DNA of 64,000 nucleotides. Source: Ovis canadensis (lineage: Eukaryota; Chordata; Mammalia; Artiodactyla; Bovidae). Position numbers and translations under genes: made by a program. The DNA is taken from positions 31,444,501-31,508,500 of the forward strand of contig NC_091245.1 of NCBI RefSeq assembly GCF_042477335.2. The letters run 5' to 3'. The notes under the pieces were generated by a model. That model did no database searches. It was not told the origin of the DNA and saw only the letters and a list, made by a program, of their open reading frames with translations. Below, in pieces: positions 42,281 to 53,499 of this stretch. Each line of letters starts with the position of its first letter. The first letter of the stretch is position 1.

Positions 42281-43115
42281 TTTTAGTCTGAATTTGGCAA
42301 TAAGGAGTTCATGATCTGAGCCACAATGAGCTCCCAGTCTTGTTTTTGCTGACTGTATAGAGCTTCTCCATCTTTGGCTGCAAAGAATATAATCAATCTG
42401 ATTTCAGTGTTGACCATCTGGTGATGTCCATGTGTAGAGTCTTCTCTTGCGTTGTTGGAAGAGGGTGTTTGCTGTCATATAATCCAGCAATTCTACTTCA
42501 ATGTATTTATTCAAAGAAAATGAAAGCACTTTAAAAAGTACATGTGAACCTCAATATTTATTACACCACAACTTATAATAGCCAAGATTGGAGACAACCT
42601 AAATATTCATCAATAGATGAATGGATAAAATAATAAACACTTATCTACATATATGCAATGGGATATTACTTGGTCATAAAAAAGAATGAAATCTTGCTGT
42701 TTGCAGCAACTTGGATAGACCCAGAGTGTACTATGCTAAGTGAAATAAGTTAGGCAAATACTGTATGATTTCACTTATATAGTGAAATATAAAACACAGA
42801 ACAAATAGATGTAAAAGAGAAACAGACTCATAGAGGAAACAAAATGGTGATTTCCAGAGGCGGGAGTGAACGTCAACAAAATAGTGGAACAGAATGAAGT
42901 ACAAAGTTCCAGTTATAAAATAAACAAATAACAGGGATGTAATGTATAGCATAGGGAATGTAGTTAATAATATTGTAATAAATTTGCATGGTGAGAGATG
43001 GTGATTAAACTTATTCTGGTGATGATTTCATAATGTATATAAATATTGAATACCATGTTGTACCTGAAACTAATATAATATTGTAAGCCAATTATAATTT
43101 GACTGAAAAAAAGGA

Positions 43116-43794
43116 ACATCTAACACTGATTGCATTGATTGAGCACAGTCAATATTTACGAGCACTGGGCAAAGTCCTCACATGAACATACATAGGACTA
43201 GCAATTGCCTTTGAGGGTTGACACAATTAAAAAATGTCAATGCATGAGGATGGATGGGTTTTCCTTGCAAGGGCCATTAAGTTGGCTCTCTCTTATGTCT
43301 GGCCTGAAGCATGTAAGTGATTCTGAATGACTTTATTAAAGACTGAATTAAAGGTCAGAAGTGAATTTTCCTTAGTCCTTAATTTCCTGTATGTGTGCCA
43401 AGGGCAGAAAGGGGAGAGGGCATTGTGGGAGGTACAATGTGTTAAATCCCAGATGAGCATCCTGGGTCACTAGGACAGCTGTACCACAGGCCTGGTTAGT
43501 CAGGTCTGGAGGCTGAAACTTTGGAAAAATGATTCCACATCCCTGTGGTGGAATGTTTCACACTGTCAAGGATGATAGTTGAAGGGGTGATTAAAAAGGG
43601 GGAAAAAATCAGGGCTTATCATTTAAGCATATGAGGTGTAAGAGTAAGAAACAGATGCTCAGCTTTCACTACAACTAGGCAACTGAGGACACACAAAGTA
43701 TCCGATGTCATTTTCCACTTTTTGGTTTGATTCTATTATTATATATCTTTGAAACAGTCCCCTGCCCCGGGCTTTCCTTGTGCTAAATTACCAC
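43116..43794. other. Unassigned interval
   Basis: About 680 bases with no recognised repeat or gene. Confidence 0.4.
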
Positions 43795-43960
43795 AAGGAG
43801 TCAAGCTGATCTGGAGTTGAACAAAGGCTCTGTCACTGGTTTTCTGATTGCCTCTCTGAGCCTCGCTTTCTTCATTTTAAAGTCAGAACATCAAACTCGG
43901 CCTCTAGGATGGTATAAGAACTTTGTGGTGATGCACACAGAAGCACTTTAATAAAGCCTT
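43795..43960 (+). repeat. MIR remnant
   Basis: 'gttgaacaaaggctctgtc' and 'cctctctgagcctcgctttc' follow sense MIR. Confidence 0.6.
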
Positions 43961-44059
43961 GTGCATTCAGGAATACCACAAACACTCCCCTCCCTTCTCT
44001 GGGTCACATGGCATTTTATGGAGCAAGGTGGTGGAATGGGACAAAGACATGAGTGGGGT

Positions 44060-44245
44060 AAGATATGTGGAATGTGTATCTTGTATCTACTATTTACTAC
44101 CCGTGAGACTTTGCAGACAGTGTTCCCCTTTAAAGTTCAGCATTTTTTAATCTTTAAAAGAAACATACCACTATTGTCTCTTCTACTTCACAGCATTGCT
44201 AAAAGGATCAAAATCAATCAACAAATTTTAAAATGCTTTGTAAAT
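44060..44245 (+). repeat. MIR remnant
   Basis: 'ttactacccgtgagactttg', 'cttcacagcattgctaaaag' and 'aaaatgctttgtaaatgg' fit the MIR 3' half. Confidence 0.5.
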
Positions 44246-44261
44246 GGACGTGTGTCAAATA

Positions 44262-44312
44262 TTAATATATGTGTGTGCATATATATATACACACATGTAT
44301 ACATAGCTATAT
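44262..44312. repeat. TG/TA/CA mixed microsatellite
   Basis: Alternating purine-pyrimidine run including atatatatatacacaca. Confidence 0.85.
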
Positions 44313-44914
44313 GTCTATCAAACTGTACATTATCTAAAAGGCATACAAAAAAGTACAAACATTAAAAAAATATTGGTCTTCATGATGTTGGATTTGGCAA
44401 TGAATTCTAAGATATGATATCAAAAGCATGAGTAACAAGAGATAATAAAAAACTGGACAATTTCAAAGTTAAAAACCATTTGTATATCAAAGGATATTAT
44501 CAAGAAAGTGACTAAGCAAACCACAGAATGGGAAAAATATTTGCAAATCACGTATCTGATAAGAGTCAAGTAGTCACAATATTTAAAAATTCCCATGATT
44601 TAAACTATAGAGATTAAAGAAAATAAGGGGGCTAAAGATTTGAATACACATTTTATCAAAGAAGATACACAAATGGCCAACAAGCACATGAAAAGATGCT
44701 CAACATTATTAGTCAGTAGAAAAATGCAAATTAAAACCACAATAAAGTATCATTTCACACCCACTAGAATGGTTATTTTTTTTTAATGTAACAATGGAAG
44801 ATAACAACTGTTGGGGAAAATGTGGACAACTCAGAACACTTGTATATTGCTATTGGGAATGTAAAATGGTTAAGCTTCTGTGGAAAACAGTTTAATATAC
44901 CCTCAAACAGTTAA

Positions 44915-45190
44915 GCAGTGGCACCCCACTCCAGTACTCTTGCCTGGAAAATCCCATGGTCGGAGGAGCCTGATGGGCTGCAGTCCATGGGGTCGCTGAG
45001 AGTCGGACACAACTGAGCAGCTTCACTTTCACTTTTCACTTTCATGCATTGGAGAAGGAAATGGCAACCCACTCCAGTGTTCTTGCCTTGAGAATCCCAG
45101 GGACGGGGAAGCCTGGTGGGCTGCCGTCTCTGGGGTTGCACAGAGTCAGACACAACTGAAGCGACTTAGCAGCAGCAGCAGCAGCAGCAG
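44915..45190 (+). mobile_element. Bov-A2 SINE (dimer) with CAG tail
   Basis: Two Bov-A units joined by 'ttcactttcacttttcac' near 45023 and ending in a CAG run at 45170-45190. A perfect 11-bp duplication caaacagttaa (44904-44914 and 45191-45201) flanks it. Confidence 0.95.
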
Positions 45191-45370
45191 CAAACAGTTA
45201 AACATAAAATTACCATATAAGAATTACCGTATCCAAAAGAATTAAAAACAGATACACAAGCAAGTACCTGTACACATATGCTCATAGCAGTATTACCCAC
45301 AGGAGCCAAAAGATGGAAACAGTTCAAACATCCATCAATAGATTAAAGGATAAACCAATTGTAGTACATA

Positions 45371-46416
45371 GATTCAACAGACTGTGGAAAATCTTAAAGG
45401 GAGGGGAATAACAGACCACCTTCCTTGCCTCCTGAGAAATCTGTATGCAAGTCAAGAAGCAACAGTTAGAAGTGGACATGGAACAACAGACTGGTTCCAA
45501 ATTGGGAAAGGAGTATGTCAAGGCTGTATATCATCACCCTGTTTATTTAACTTATATGCAAAGTACATCATGAGAAATTCTGGGCTGGATGAAGCACAAG
45601 CTGGAATCAAGATTGCCAAGAGAAATATCCATAACCTCAAATACGCAGATGACGCCATCCTTATGGCAGAAAGTGAAGAACTAAAGAGCCTCTTGATGAA
45701 AGTGAAAGAGGAGAGTGAAAAAATTGGCTTAAAAGCTCAACATTCAGAAAACTAAGGTCATATCTGATCCCATCACTTCATGGCAAATAGACAGGGAAAC
45801 AATGGAAATAGTGAGAGACATTATTTTGGGGGGTTCCAAAATCACTTCACATGGTGACTGCAGCCATGAAATTAAATGACACTTGCTCCTTGGAAGAAAA
45901 GCTATGATCAACCTAGAGAGCATATTAAAAAGCAGAGACATTATTTTGCCAACAAAGGTCTGTCTAGTCAAGGCTATAGTTTTTCCAGTACTCATGTATA
46001 GATGTGAGAGTTGGACTATAAAGAAAGCAGACTGAAGGATTGATGCTTTTGAACTGTGGTGTTGGAGAAGACTCTTGAGAGTCTCTTGAACTGCAAGGAG
46101 ATCCAACCAGTGAATTCTAAAGGAAATAATTCCTGAATATTCATTGGAAGGACTCATTCTGAAGCTGAAACTCCAATACTTTGGCCACCTTATGTGAAGA
46201 CTGACTCATTGGAAAAGACCCTGATGCTGGGAAAGATTGAAGACAGGAGGAGAAGGGGATGACAGAGGATGAGATGGTTGGATGGCATCACTGACTCGAT
46301 GGACATGAGTTTTAGTAAGCTCTGGGAGTTGATGAAGGACAGGGAAGCCTGGCATGCTGCAATCCATGGGATCACAGAGTCAGACATGACTGAGCAACTG
46401 GACTGAACTGAACTGA
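45371..46416 (+). mobile_element. BovB, 5'-truncated 1.05-kb copy
   Basis: It starts inside the reverse transcriptase and ends in ACTGA repeats at ~46416. It is collinear with the 3' part of the 40190-42474 copy, in the opposite orientation. No clean target duplication is visible. Confidence 0.94.
45384..45755 (+). pseudogene. BovB reverse transcriptase C-terminal palm
   Basis: The 123-aa open segment includes HGTTDWFQIGKGVCQGCISS and the catalytic box NLKYADDAILMAESEE, with YADD at 45642-45653 intact. It lacks the upstream fingers and first aspartate motif. A frameshift at ~45735 (KAQHSEN instead of the usual KLNIQKT-like text) ends it. Confidence 0.9.
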
Positions 46417-46774
46417 GATGCAGATAGAATGTTATTCAGCTATGAAAAAAAAGAGATATTGATATACGCTATGACATGAATGAAACTTGAAAACACCATG
46501 CTATGTGAAAAAAAAATCTAAAACATCACGTATTGTATTATTCCACTCATGAGAAATACCCAGAATAAATACATTTATATAGAGAGAATGAAGCTTGGTG
46601 GCTGCTTGGGGTTGAGGAGGGGACAGGGAAGGGTGAATGGGGAAAACCACTTAAGGTGTAAGAGGTTTTACTTGGAGTGACGGAATGTTTTGGAAATAGA
46701 TAAAGGTGGTTATTCTCAACGTTGTGACTATACTAAATGCCACTAAATTGTTCACCTTAAAATGGTTAATTCTA

Positions 46775-47140
46775 GGGACTTCCCTGGCAGTCCAGTGGTT
46801 AAGATTCTGTGCTTCCCCTGCAGGGGGCACGGGTGTGATCCCTAGTCAGGGAACTAAGGGGCTTCCCCAGTGGCTCAGGGGTAAAGAGTCTGCCTGCAAT
46901 GCAGGAGATGAGGTAAGATTTCTGGGTAAGGAAGATCCCCTGAAGAAAGAAATACAACCAGTATTCTTGCCTGGAGGATCCCAAGGACACAGAAGCCTGG
47001 AGGGCTATGGTACATTGGGTCACAAAATCAGACAGGACTGTAGTGACTGAGGACACATGCAGGGAACTAAGATCTTGCACGCCACATGGAAAGGCCAAAA
47101 ACTGGAAAAATGATAATATAAAAAGCTTCTGTTTCTTAAA
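46775..47140 (+). mobile_element. CHR-type SINE, split by Bov-tA
   Basis: The CHR head gggacttccctggcagtcc starts at 46775 and the element resumes after the Bov-tA with 'gatcttgcacgccacatgg' and an A-rich tail. The whole is flanked by a perfect 16-bp duplication aaaatggttaattcta (46759-46774 and 47141-47156). Confidence 0.93.
46859..47060 (+). mobile_element. Bov-tA SINE inside the CHR SINE
   Basis: Sense copy with head ggcttccccagtggctcagg and a strongly altered B box. A perfect 11-bp duplication agggaactaag (46848-46858 and 47061-47071) shows it entered an already present CHR. Confidence 0.94.
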
Positions 47141-47185
47141 AAAATGGTTAATTCTATTGTGTGAATTTTATCTGAATAAATTATT

Positions 47186-48436
47186 TTTCAATAGATTGAT
47201 AGCTTCAATAGTGTTCAAAGAAGGTCCTTCAAAGGACTATTCTACATCTAAATATTTTGAGTTTTTTTTAAAGAAATTAAAGTAGTTATTTCATAAATGT
47301 TTTTCATAAACCAATAAGTACATCAATAAATCAACTAATAATATCTTGGAAAAAAGTCTATTGTAAGAAATACAGAGCAGACTCCAAATAAATTTTTAAA
47401 CAGCATAACAGAATCATTGCCAATGATATCACTGTTTTGTGTCAAACCATTACCAAGTGAAACTGAAAAAAAAATTAAAATTATCCATAAATTTGCCAAA
47501 ATAGTATGTAATACTATGACATAATGGTAAGTTTTTCCAAAGTATGTTACTTGTTTATATTATTTTTTGGTAATTCCTGTCCTGTCTCTACTGAAGAATG
47601 TTCTTTCTTCAAATTAAAACTAGCCAAAAACTATTTAAAGAACACTAAGTGACAACATTTATCTCAGCTCTGAAGCTCAGTCAGCTGAAAAAATAAAGTT
47701 GAAAAAAGTACAATTAATTTTGTTATTGCTAAATCACAATGAAGACCATTCTAAGTTTGTTGATGATTCTGAAGTGTGCTTATATTGACAGGATATTTTC
47801 TTTTCTATTATGTGTTTTAAAGTTTCAAAGTTTATCTATGTGAAAATATTTCTCTGTTGCAAAGACTATCTGATCATTAATGAAAGTTGGTCTGTGTGTG
47901 TTTATATATCACTCTGAATCTAACCTGTTAAACAAAAACCTGTTAAACAAGTGTCTAAAATAGAAGGAATCTAATATAAGGAATTGGTTACACAGAAGAT
48001 AAAAAGAGTGAGAAGCTACATGGATGACCAGGGGGCACTCCACATGTTAGTTGCTACCATCTATAAACTGGAAGGACAAAGCAAGGTGTCCAAGAGCCAA
48101 GGTCAGTTGACTAAAGTTGGAATCATCATGAGCTGGGGGTCATGGAAGAGATAAAGCCACAGTCTGCGAGAAAAGGCATACATTGAGAAGGGGAACACTC
48201 TGGCTTTTCCTTTCTCCCCGCTCTCCAATCTCTCGCCAGTACATCTCATTGGGGAAACCCAGGCAGAAGTTAGGTGATTGGCATAGGAGCCTGGGAAACA
48301 GACCTCAGGGCCAGCCCCCCTGCAACATAAGTACAAGCAGGGAAGGATGAGGAATGTATCTTAAGGCAAGATGGTCAAGGACCAACACAGAGGGCAAAAC
48401 TAATGAGCGTGTGATGGGCGCAATAGCACACAAACT
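47186..48436. other. Unassigned interval
   Basis: About 1.25 kb without a named repeat. The part from ~47990 to 48410 reads like an old dispersed mammalian repeat ('ctttctccccgctctccaat'), but I cannot name it. No gene is supported. Confidence 0.4.
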
Positions 48437-48700
48437 GCTAAGTCACTTCAGTCGTGTTCAACTCTGTGCGACCCCATAGACGGCAGCCCACCAGGCTCCC
48501 CCGTCCCTAGGATTCTCCAGGCAAGAACACTGGAGTGGGTTGCCATTTCCTTCTCCAGTGCAGGAAAGTGAAAAGTGAAAGTGAAGTCACTCAGTCGTGT
48601 CTGACTCTTAGCGACCCCGTGGACTGCAGCCTACCAGGCTTCTCCATCCATGGGATTTTCCAGGCAAGAGTACTGGAGTGGGGTGCCATTGCCTTCTCCG
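48437..48700 (-). mobile_element. Bov-A2 SINE (dimer)
   Basis: Two units joined near 48570. A perfect 12-bp duplication agcacacaaact (48425-48436 and 48701-48712) flanks it. It has no CAG run, so the tail is short. Confidence 0.94.
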
Positions 48701-48712
48701 AGCACACAAACT

Positions 48713-49014
48713 AGAGACACGCAATCATAGACATTGAGTTTCTGACCTCAAGGACCTCACCATCTTCTTAGGAAACAGATTCTGTGATCATTACTTATTG
48801 GTATAGAGTTCAATGCTGGGTATAAAAACAGCATAGATAATAATTAAAACATTCTATTCCATGTATCATGAAATAGCACATTACATAGCATTTTCACATG
48901 CATTATTTCCATTCTTGAGATGATTAAAACTTAAGGAGTTGCCATGATCCTGAACCCACCATGAGCTTTGATTTCTCTCTTCATCAAATCCCCTCATCAT
49001 GAAGTCCTAACTGT
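48713..49014. other. Unassigned interval
   Basis: Nothing confidently recognised; a MIR-like trace may lie near 48890-48950. Confidence 0.35.
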
Positions 49015-49500
49015 TTTTCTCTTTATTTCTCGAATTCATCCACTTCTTTCCACCTGAGTGGAATCCTTTACCCTGAGTCTGATCAATCTCTCGCCTGGAC
49101 TACTATCATTAGCTACAGATAATTTCCTTGAGTCCACCCTCCAGTTTGTTTCTCTCACAGCAATAGTGACATCTCTTAAAAAGCACAAATATAGCAATGC
49201 TACTTCTTTACTAAAACCCCTTCAAATTCTTCCTGTTGCTCTTGAGTTACAGACCAAAACCCTAATGTAGTGTAAATTGACTTGTAAATCTGACCTCTCC
49301 TCAACATTTTATCACCTCATGCCCCTTCTCCCTAAGCTCCAAACTCACTAATCTAATACATCAGTTTTTCCCAAATGCAAGCCCCCTTTAACTCCAGGGC
49401 CTTTGCATATTCTAGTCCTTCAGCCTTCCTTCTGCCTGGAATATAATCTCCATCTCCCACCCCAGGCCTCATCCCATAATCCAAGTTGTTATGAAACAAT
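49015..49500 (+). repeat. L2 LINE, end of ORF2 and 3' UTR
   Basis: 'cctggactactatcattagc', 'actaaaaccccttcaaattc', 'tccagggcctttgcatattc' and 'tgcctggaatataatctcc' follow L2 in order. Short ORFs here are decayed L2 coding text. Confidence 0.78.
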
Positions 49501-50264
49501 AAATTGCTTTTTTATTTCTGGAAAAGATGATTTATTCATTCATTCAATAAATATTGATAACTCCTCTCACATACAAATTCTGCCTGTGTGGTAATTCATC
49601 TCCCTGCCTCTAAAATCTGCCCCATCTAGCCTTTCCTATAGAAACTAACTGCCTTCTTAATATTAACAATAACAGCAATAATAAAGGCCAAAGAAGAAAT
49701 GCTACTGTTTAGAATTTTAAAGCCTTTGTGTCAGCCTGGACCATGGGAAGAACTGAGTCATCAGATCCATATATTCAAGTTGGCAACAAGCACTTTCTTG
49801 GTGATGTGGCTTTTGAAATCCTGCACATGGAAACAAGAAAACTTGAAATCCTTTGGCCCACGATATTGTTATAAGGCCTCACCCTAATAATGAGCAGTGT
49901 TTTTCCTATTTTCTCACTAAAAGATTTCAAGAGTCCTCCTTACCTGGGGCTCTAGTTGGCCTTCCAGCTATAACAGTAACACTAGAATTCTATAAGAATT
50001 ACAACTGCAATAAAGGGAATCCCACTCAGCATGGAAGGATGAGTTTTAGCGCTGACCATCAGGGCTTTAGTGTAGAAGGATGAGTGCCCACACCCCCTGT
50101 TCCAGCTCTCTGAGAAGAGGAAGTATGGGCTGGTGTTCTCCAGGCCGCCTTCCACCAGCAGGGCTGGTCTTCCTGTGCCAATGGGGGAAGAGGGAGGGGC
50201 CCCTTTCACGCTCAAGTGAGAGAATAGACTATAAAAGAACAAAGAAGCCCCTTTGTGTCTATTC
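49501..50264. other. Unassigned interval
   Basis: An L2-like 'attcattcattcaataaata' lies at 49534-49555. The rest, including 50050-50250 with several overlapping ORFs, is unassigned. Confidence 0.4.
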
Positions 50265-50294
50265 ACACAATGGAAAGAAGCCTGGCTTTGTAAT

Positions 50295-50535
50295 CACACA
50301 AAAAGTGAAAATTGAAAATGTTAGTTCCTCTGTCCTGTCCAAGTATTTGCAACCCCAGGTACTGTAGCCCACCAGGCTCCTCTGCCTTTGGAATTTCTCC
50401 AGGCAAGAATACTGGAGTAAGTATTCATTACCTTCTCCAGGGGATCTTCCTGACCCAGGGATCGAACCTGCATCTCCTGCATTGCAGGCAAATTCTTCAC
50501 CATCTGAGCCACCAGGAAAGCCTCAGGGAAGCCCA
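50295..50535 (-). mobile_element. Bov-tA SINE
   Basis: Complete minus-strand copy. Its B box at 50458-50468 (plus strand gggatcgaacc) matches the Pol III consensus GGTTCGANNCC exactly, the best preserved in this window. It ends in 'gagccaccaggaaagcctc'. Confidence 0.92.
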
Positions 50536-50612
50536 AACTAGGGCTCAAATTCACACAGACCAAGGCTCAAATTCAAAGTCTGCCACTTGCTAGCTGTGTT
50601 ATCTCCTAAAGC

Positions 50613-50775
50613 TGCACTGTCCCATGAAGTACCAACCAGTTCCTGGGCACTATTTAAATGCAAACTAACTAAGATGACATAAAACTTAATATTTAGTTTC
50701 TTAGTTGCACTGGCTACATGTCAAATTACCAGTAGTCTAGTTGCTACCATACTGGAAAGCACAGATGAAATATAT
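50613..50775 (-). mobile_element. hAT-type nonautonomous DNA element
   Basis: 'gctgcactgtcccatgaag', 'gttgcactggctacatgtc' and 'ttgctaccatactggaaagc' match the same element class as 25107-25305, in reverse. No transposase is present. Confidence 0.65.
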
Positions 50776-50984
50776 TCATTACTGGAAAATTCTACTGTTA
50801 ATGGATCATTAATGGATCATTCTATAGCAATGATCTAGAAAAAGTAAGTCAATCTCTCTCTCCCTCCCTCTCCTTGGTCCTCCATCTCCTCATCTCAAAT
50901 GAGACCACAGGTGAGACCATCTGTACAAAGTGCAGCGCTTGGCACAGAGCAGGTTCTCAATGTGTTGTATGTTCTCTCCCTTCT

Positions 50985-51100
50985 GTTCTTCAAGGTCTAT
51001 GTGTTACTTGGAGGAAAGGATCGTACTTCATCACTTTTGTATCCCCAGTGCCTTCCTAGCACAATAGACAGCTCAGAGGAGGTGCTCAATATTATTATTT
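50985..51100 (+). repeat. L2 3' end
   Basis: 'tttgtatccccagtgccttc' and 'gaggtgctcaatattatta' match the L2 end. Confidence 0.7.
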
Positions 51101-51372
51101 ATGTATGTGGCAGCCTGGATCGGAGGAGAGTTTGGGGCAGAATGGATGCATGTGTATGTATGACTAAGTCTCTCTGCTATACACCTGAAACTATCCCAAC
51201 ATTGTTCATCAGCCATACTCCAAGAGTGGGGACGGAGGTGGGAGGGGGTTCAGGATGGTGGGACACGTGTACACCCATGGCTGTTTCATGTTGATGTATG
51301 GCAAAAACCACCACAATATTGTAAAGTAATTAGCCTCCAATTAAAATAAATAAGTTAATTTTAAAATAAAAT
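51101..51372 (+). mobile_element. L1 3' UTR
   Basis: 'ctatacacctgaaactatcc', 'caacattgttcatcagccat', 'cccatggctgtttcatg' and 'gtaaagtaattagcctccaa' plus an A-rich end. It lies directly after the L2 tail. Confidence 0.82.
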
Positions 51373-51489
51373 AAAAAGTTAAAAAATAATAAAAATAAGT
51401 AAATATTTGTTGAACTATACAACTAATCCTTTCAAATAGAGCTCAAATCTATCTTCCATGCCATCACCTGAATGCAGTGCACTAGGGAT

Positions 51490-51662
51490 TAAAGAAAAGT
51501 TTTATATATAGTATATATAAAAATAATATATAAATTGAATAACATATCACTATTAATCATCAATTTTATGTTAATAAAATACAATACTATTAATCACTAT
51601 TAATTTTATTTATTGATCATTAATACAATTAATTTTATATTAATAAAAATATATATAATGTA
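51490..51662. repeat. AT-rich low-complexity tract
   Basis: Repeated TATA and TTAATAAAAT-type words with almost no G or C. Partial repeats of 'cactattaat' occur at ~51549 and ~51597. Confidence 0.8.
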
Positions 51663-51689
51663 AGGAAGGAAAACTAGCTAACAATTGTC

Positions 51690-51880
51690 AATATTTATTC
51701 AATGCAGTGTGATGTGCTTTGTTTACAATAAGTCATTTAATCCTCATGAAAGTCCCATGACATGACATTTCAACACACATTTGGCTGATGAAGTAACTTA
51801 GGCTCAGATTTCAGAACCACAATTCAAACCCATATAATTCTGAGGTCAAAGTGCATGCTCTCAGCTGTTATATCCCACAA
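51690..51880 (-). repeat. MIR SINE
   Basis: 'cattgaatcctc'-type text: 'gtcatttaatcctcatgaaa', 'gatgaagtaacttaggctca' and 'ttcaaacccatataattctg' in MIR order. Confidence 0.7.
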
Positions 51881-52029
51881 CCTCCCAATGATGAAGGAAT
51901 AATATTATCCCTTGACTACTCCAGCAGATTCTTGTGATAAAATGATCATACATGAGAACATCCATCATAAACTCTAAATATCCATGCAAAGTGGCCTAAT
52001 CTCAAAATCAGAATATCAATCATCAGAAT

Positions 52030-52165
52030 CAGAATATCAATAATAGGATAATAACACTTTTGTGTGCCTCATAGACTAATTGTGAAGATTATATGGATTA
52101 GTGTATTTAAAGTGCTTCTAATAGTTTCTGGTATAACTTTAGCCAACAATATCACAGTTATTACT
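52030..52165 (+). repeat. MIR remnant
   Basis: 'gcctcatagactaattgtga' and 'gtatttaaagtgcttctaat' match the MIR 3' half. Confidence 0.6.
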
Positions 52166-53154
52166 ATGTTATTACTTTTAAATGGTGAAGAAATGGGAAT
52201 AAAAATTGCTTAGAACAGAAAGATATTCCGAATAAAAGTGAAGCCCAGTTCTCCAATATTTTTTTCTAAGTCAAAGTATGTGAAAGGGTTTTCCTTGATC
52301 TTAATCACTTAATCAAAACTCTCATGGGGACTATTCACCTGGAACATTTCAGTATTTGGGGGAGAAAAATTTAATCATTTCCCAGCCCAGGGTCTCATCA
52401 ACAGCCACCAGATGTATCAGTCAGCGTACCACGGGGTTCAGCTCACCTTGTCAGGTGCAGACGCTGCAGGGAGAAAAATTCTAGGTTGTCATGGCTTAGA
52501 GAACAGAACCTGAAAACTGGCAATGAGGCCAACATTTCCTTCGGCAATCACAAAGCAAGTTTTAGAAGTTTCTGGACAACTTGCAGCAGTGACAGGTGGA
52601 CAAAATTTCACACTCTCTGGTCTTGTGGAACCCCCAAGCCACTCTGTTAATAGTAAGAGAATGAGAATTAAAGTTAGAGTCTATTGTATCAATCTAACAG
52701 TATTTATTACTAACATACACACTTAGAATGATGCATCTCAAGTACATGTTCTTTCTTTTTTCATTTGAACGAGTATAAAAGACAACTCCCCAATAAAATA
52801 CTGAGAACCTGGCTTAAGAGTCTAGCAGCCCTCCTCCTCCAGGTTCACAGAAAATAAGCGACAGGGATTCCTAGACCATAAGCCACTAAGAATTAGACTC
52901 ACAAGTAGGAGGGACTTGACATCAGAATGGGACTATAGAAAGTGCTGGATGAAAAATTTCTATTCTTGATAGAATGTATTGAATATGATTGATAGTTGTT
53001 AAATGTGAATGACAAGAATAAGAATGTCTATAAAAGAACTCTAAGATTCTACTTAGCATTTGAGAAGACAATGGTGTTATTCGTTGAGAGACAGTTTAAC
53101 AGGAAGAAAGTGGGATACAGGAGGGGAAAAGGGAGAAAACCAATTGTAGTAAAC
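52166..53154. other. Unassigned interval
   Basis: About 990 bases without a named repeat or gene. Confidence 0.4.
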
Positions 53155-53340
53155 ACCTCTATGTGCCAAGCCCCTGAAGTAGGCATTTCACAAACATCCT
53201 TTCATTTAATCTCCACTGAAATCTGTAAGGTAGATATTATCATCCCATTTTATAAATTAGGAAGTTGAGGTTCAGAAAACTAATGTAAGATATTACAGTT
53301 CTTAAATATTAAGATGCTATTCAGACTTAGGACTTTGTTG
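53155..53340 (-). repeat. MIR SINE
   Basis: 'cctttcatttaatctccact', 'aggtagatattatcatccc' and 'aggaagttgaggttcagaaa' give a clear reverse-complement MIR. Confidence 0.75.
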
Positions 53341-53384
53341 CCTGAAAGCTCATGATCTTGCTAAAACATCTCTATGAATTACGA

Positions 53385-53490
53385 GGGATATTATCATCGA
53401 GAATCCTCATTACACCTCATTATGTAGCTATTATTAGTCCCATTTTACAACTGGGGAAACTGAGGTTCCGAGGGATGCAATGATATGCCA
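53385..53490 (-). repeat. MIR core
   Basis: 'tcccattttacaactgggga' and 'aactgaggttccgaggg' are the MIR core. Confidence 0.65.
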
Positions 53491-53499
53491 GTAGAACTA

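Larger units (their letters stand above)
40190..42474 (-). mobile_element. BovB LINE, 5'-truncated 2.3-kb copy
   Basis: Minus-strand order is the end of the endonuclease (42474-42290), linker (42280-41534), reverse transcriptase (41384-40900), C-terminal part (40795-40250) and 3' end at 40190. It is the second longest BovB. The 5' end is cut inside the endonuclease. Frameshifts separate the pieces, but single pieces are long. Confidence 0.95.
38465..43115 (+). mobile_element. L1 ORF2 and 3' UTR, split by BovB
   Basis: The L1 reads in sense from the ORF2 reverse transcriptase (38465) to 40189 and resumes at 42475 with the ORF2 end ('gatgaatggataaaataata') and 3' UTR, closing at 'aatataatattgtaagccaa'. 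The BovB at 40190-42474 lies between. The L1 is much more decayed than the BovB, consistent with the nesting. Confidence 0.85.
44365..47185 (+). mobile_element. Old L1 (ORF2 C-terminus to 3' UTR) with several nested insertions
   Basis: Host L1 pieces are 44365-44914, 45191-45370, 46417-46774 and 47141-47185. They read 'ggccaacaagcacatgaaaa', 'ctattgggaatgtaaaatgg', 'aacatccatcaatagattaa', 'gaatgttattcagctatg' and 'aatggttaattctattgtg' in the order of L1 ORF2 end and 3' UTR. Bov-A2, BovB and a CHR SINE interrupt it. It is noncoding today. Confidence 0.85.
50265..50970 (+). repeat. MIR split by Bov-tA and a hAT-type element
   Basis: MIR text at 50536-50612 ('cacttgctagctgtgttat') and 50820-50970 ('aagtaagtcaatctctctc', 'cttggcacagagcaggttct') lies on both sides of a DNA element. 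A Bov-tA sits left of it. Within 50797-50821 the motif ttaatggatca is duplicated in tandem. Confidence 0.65.
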
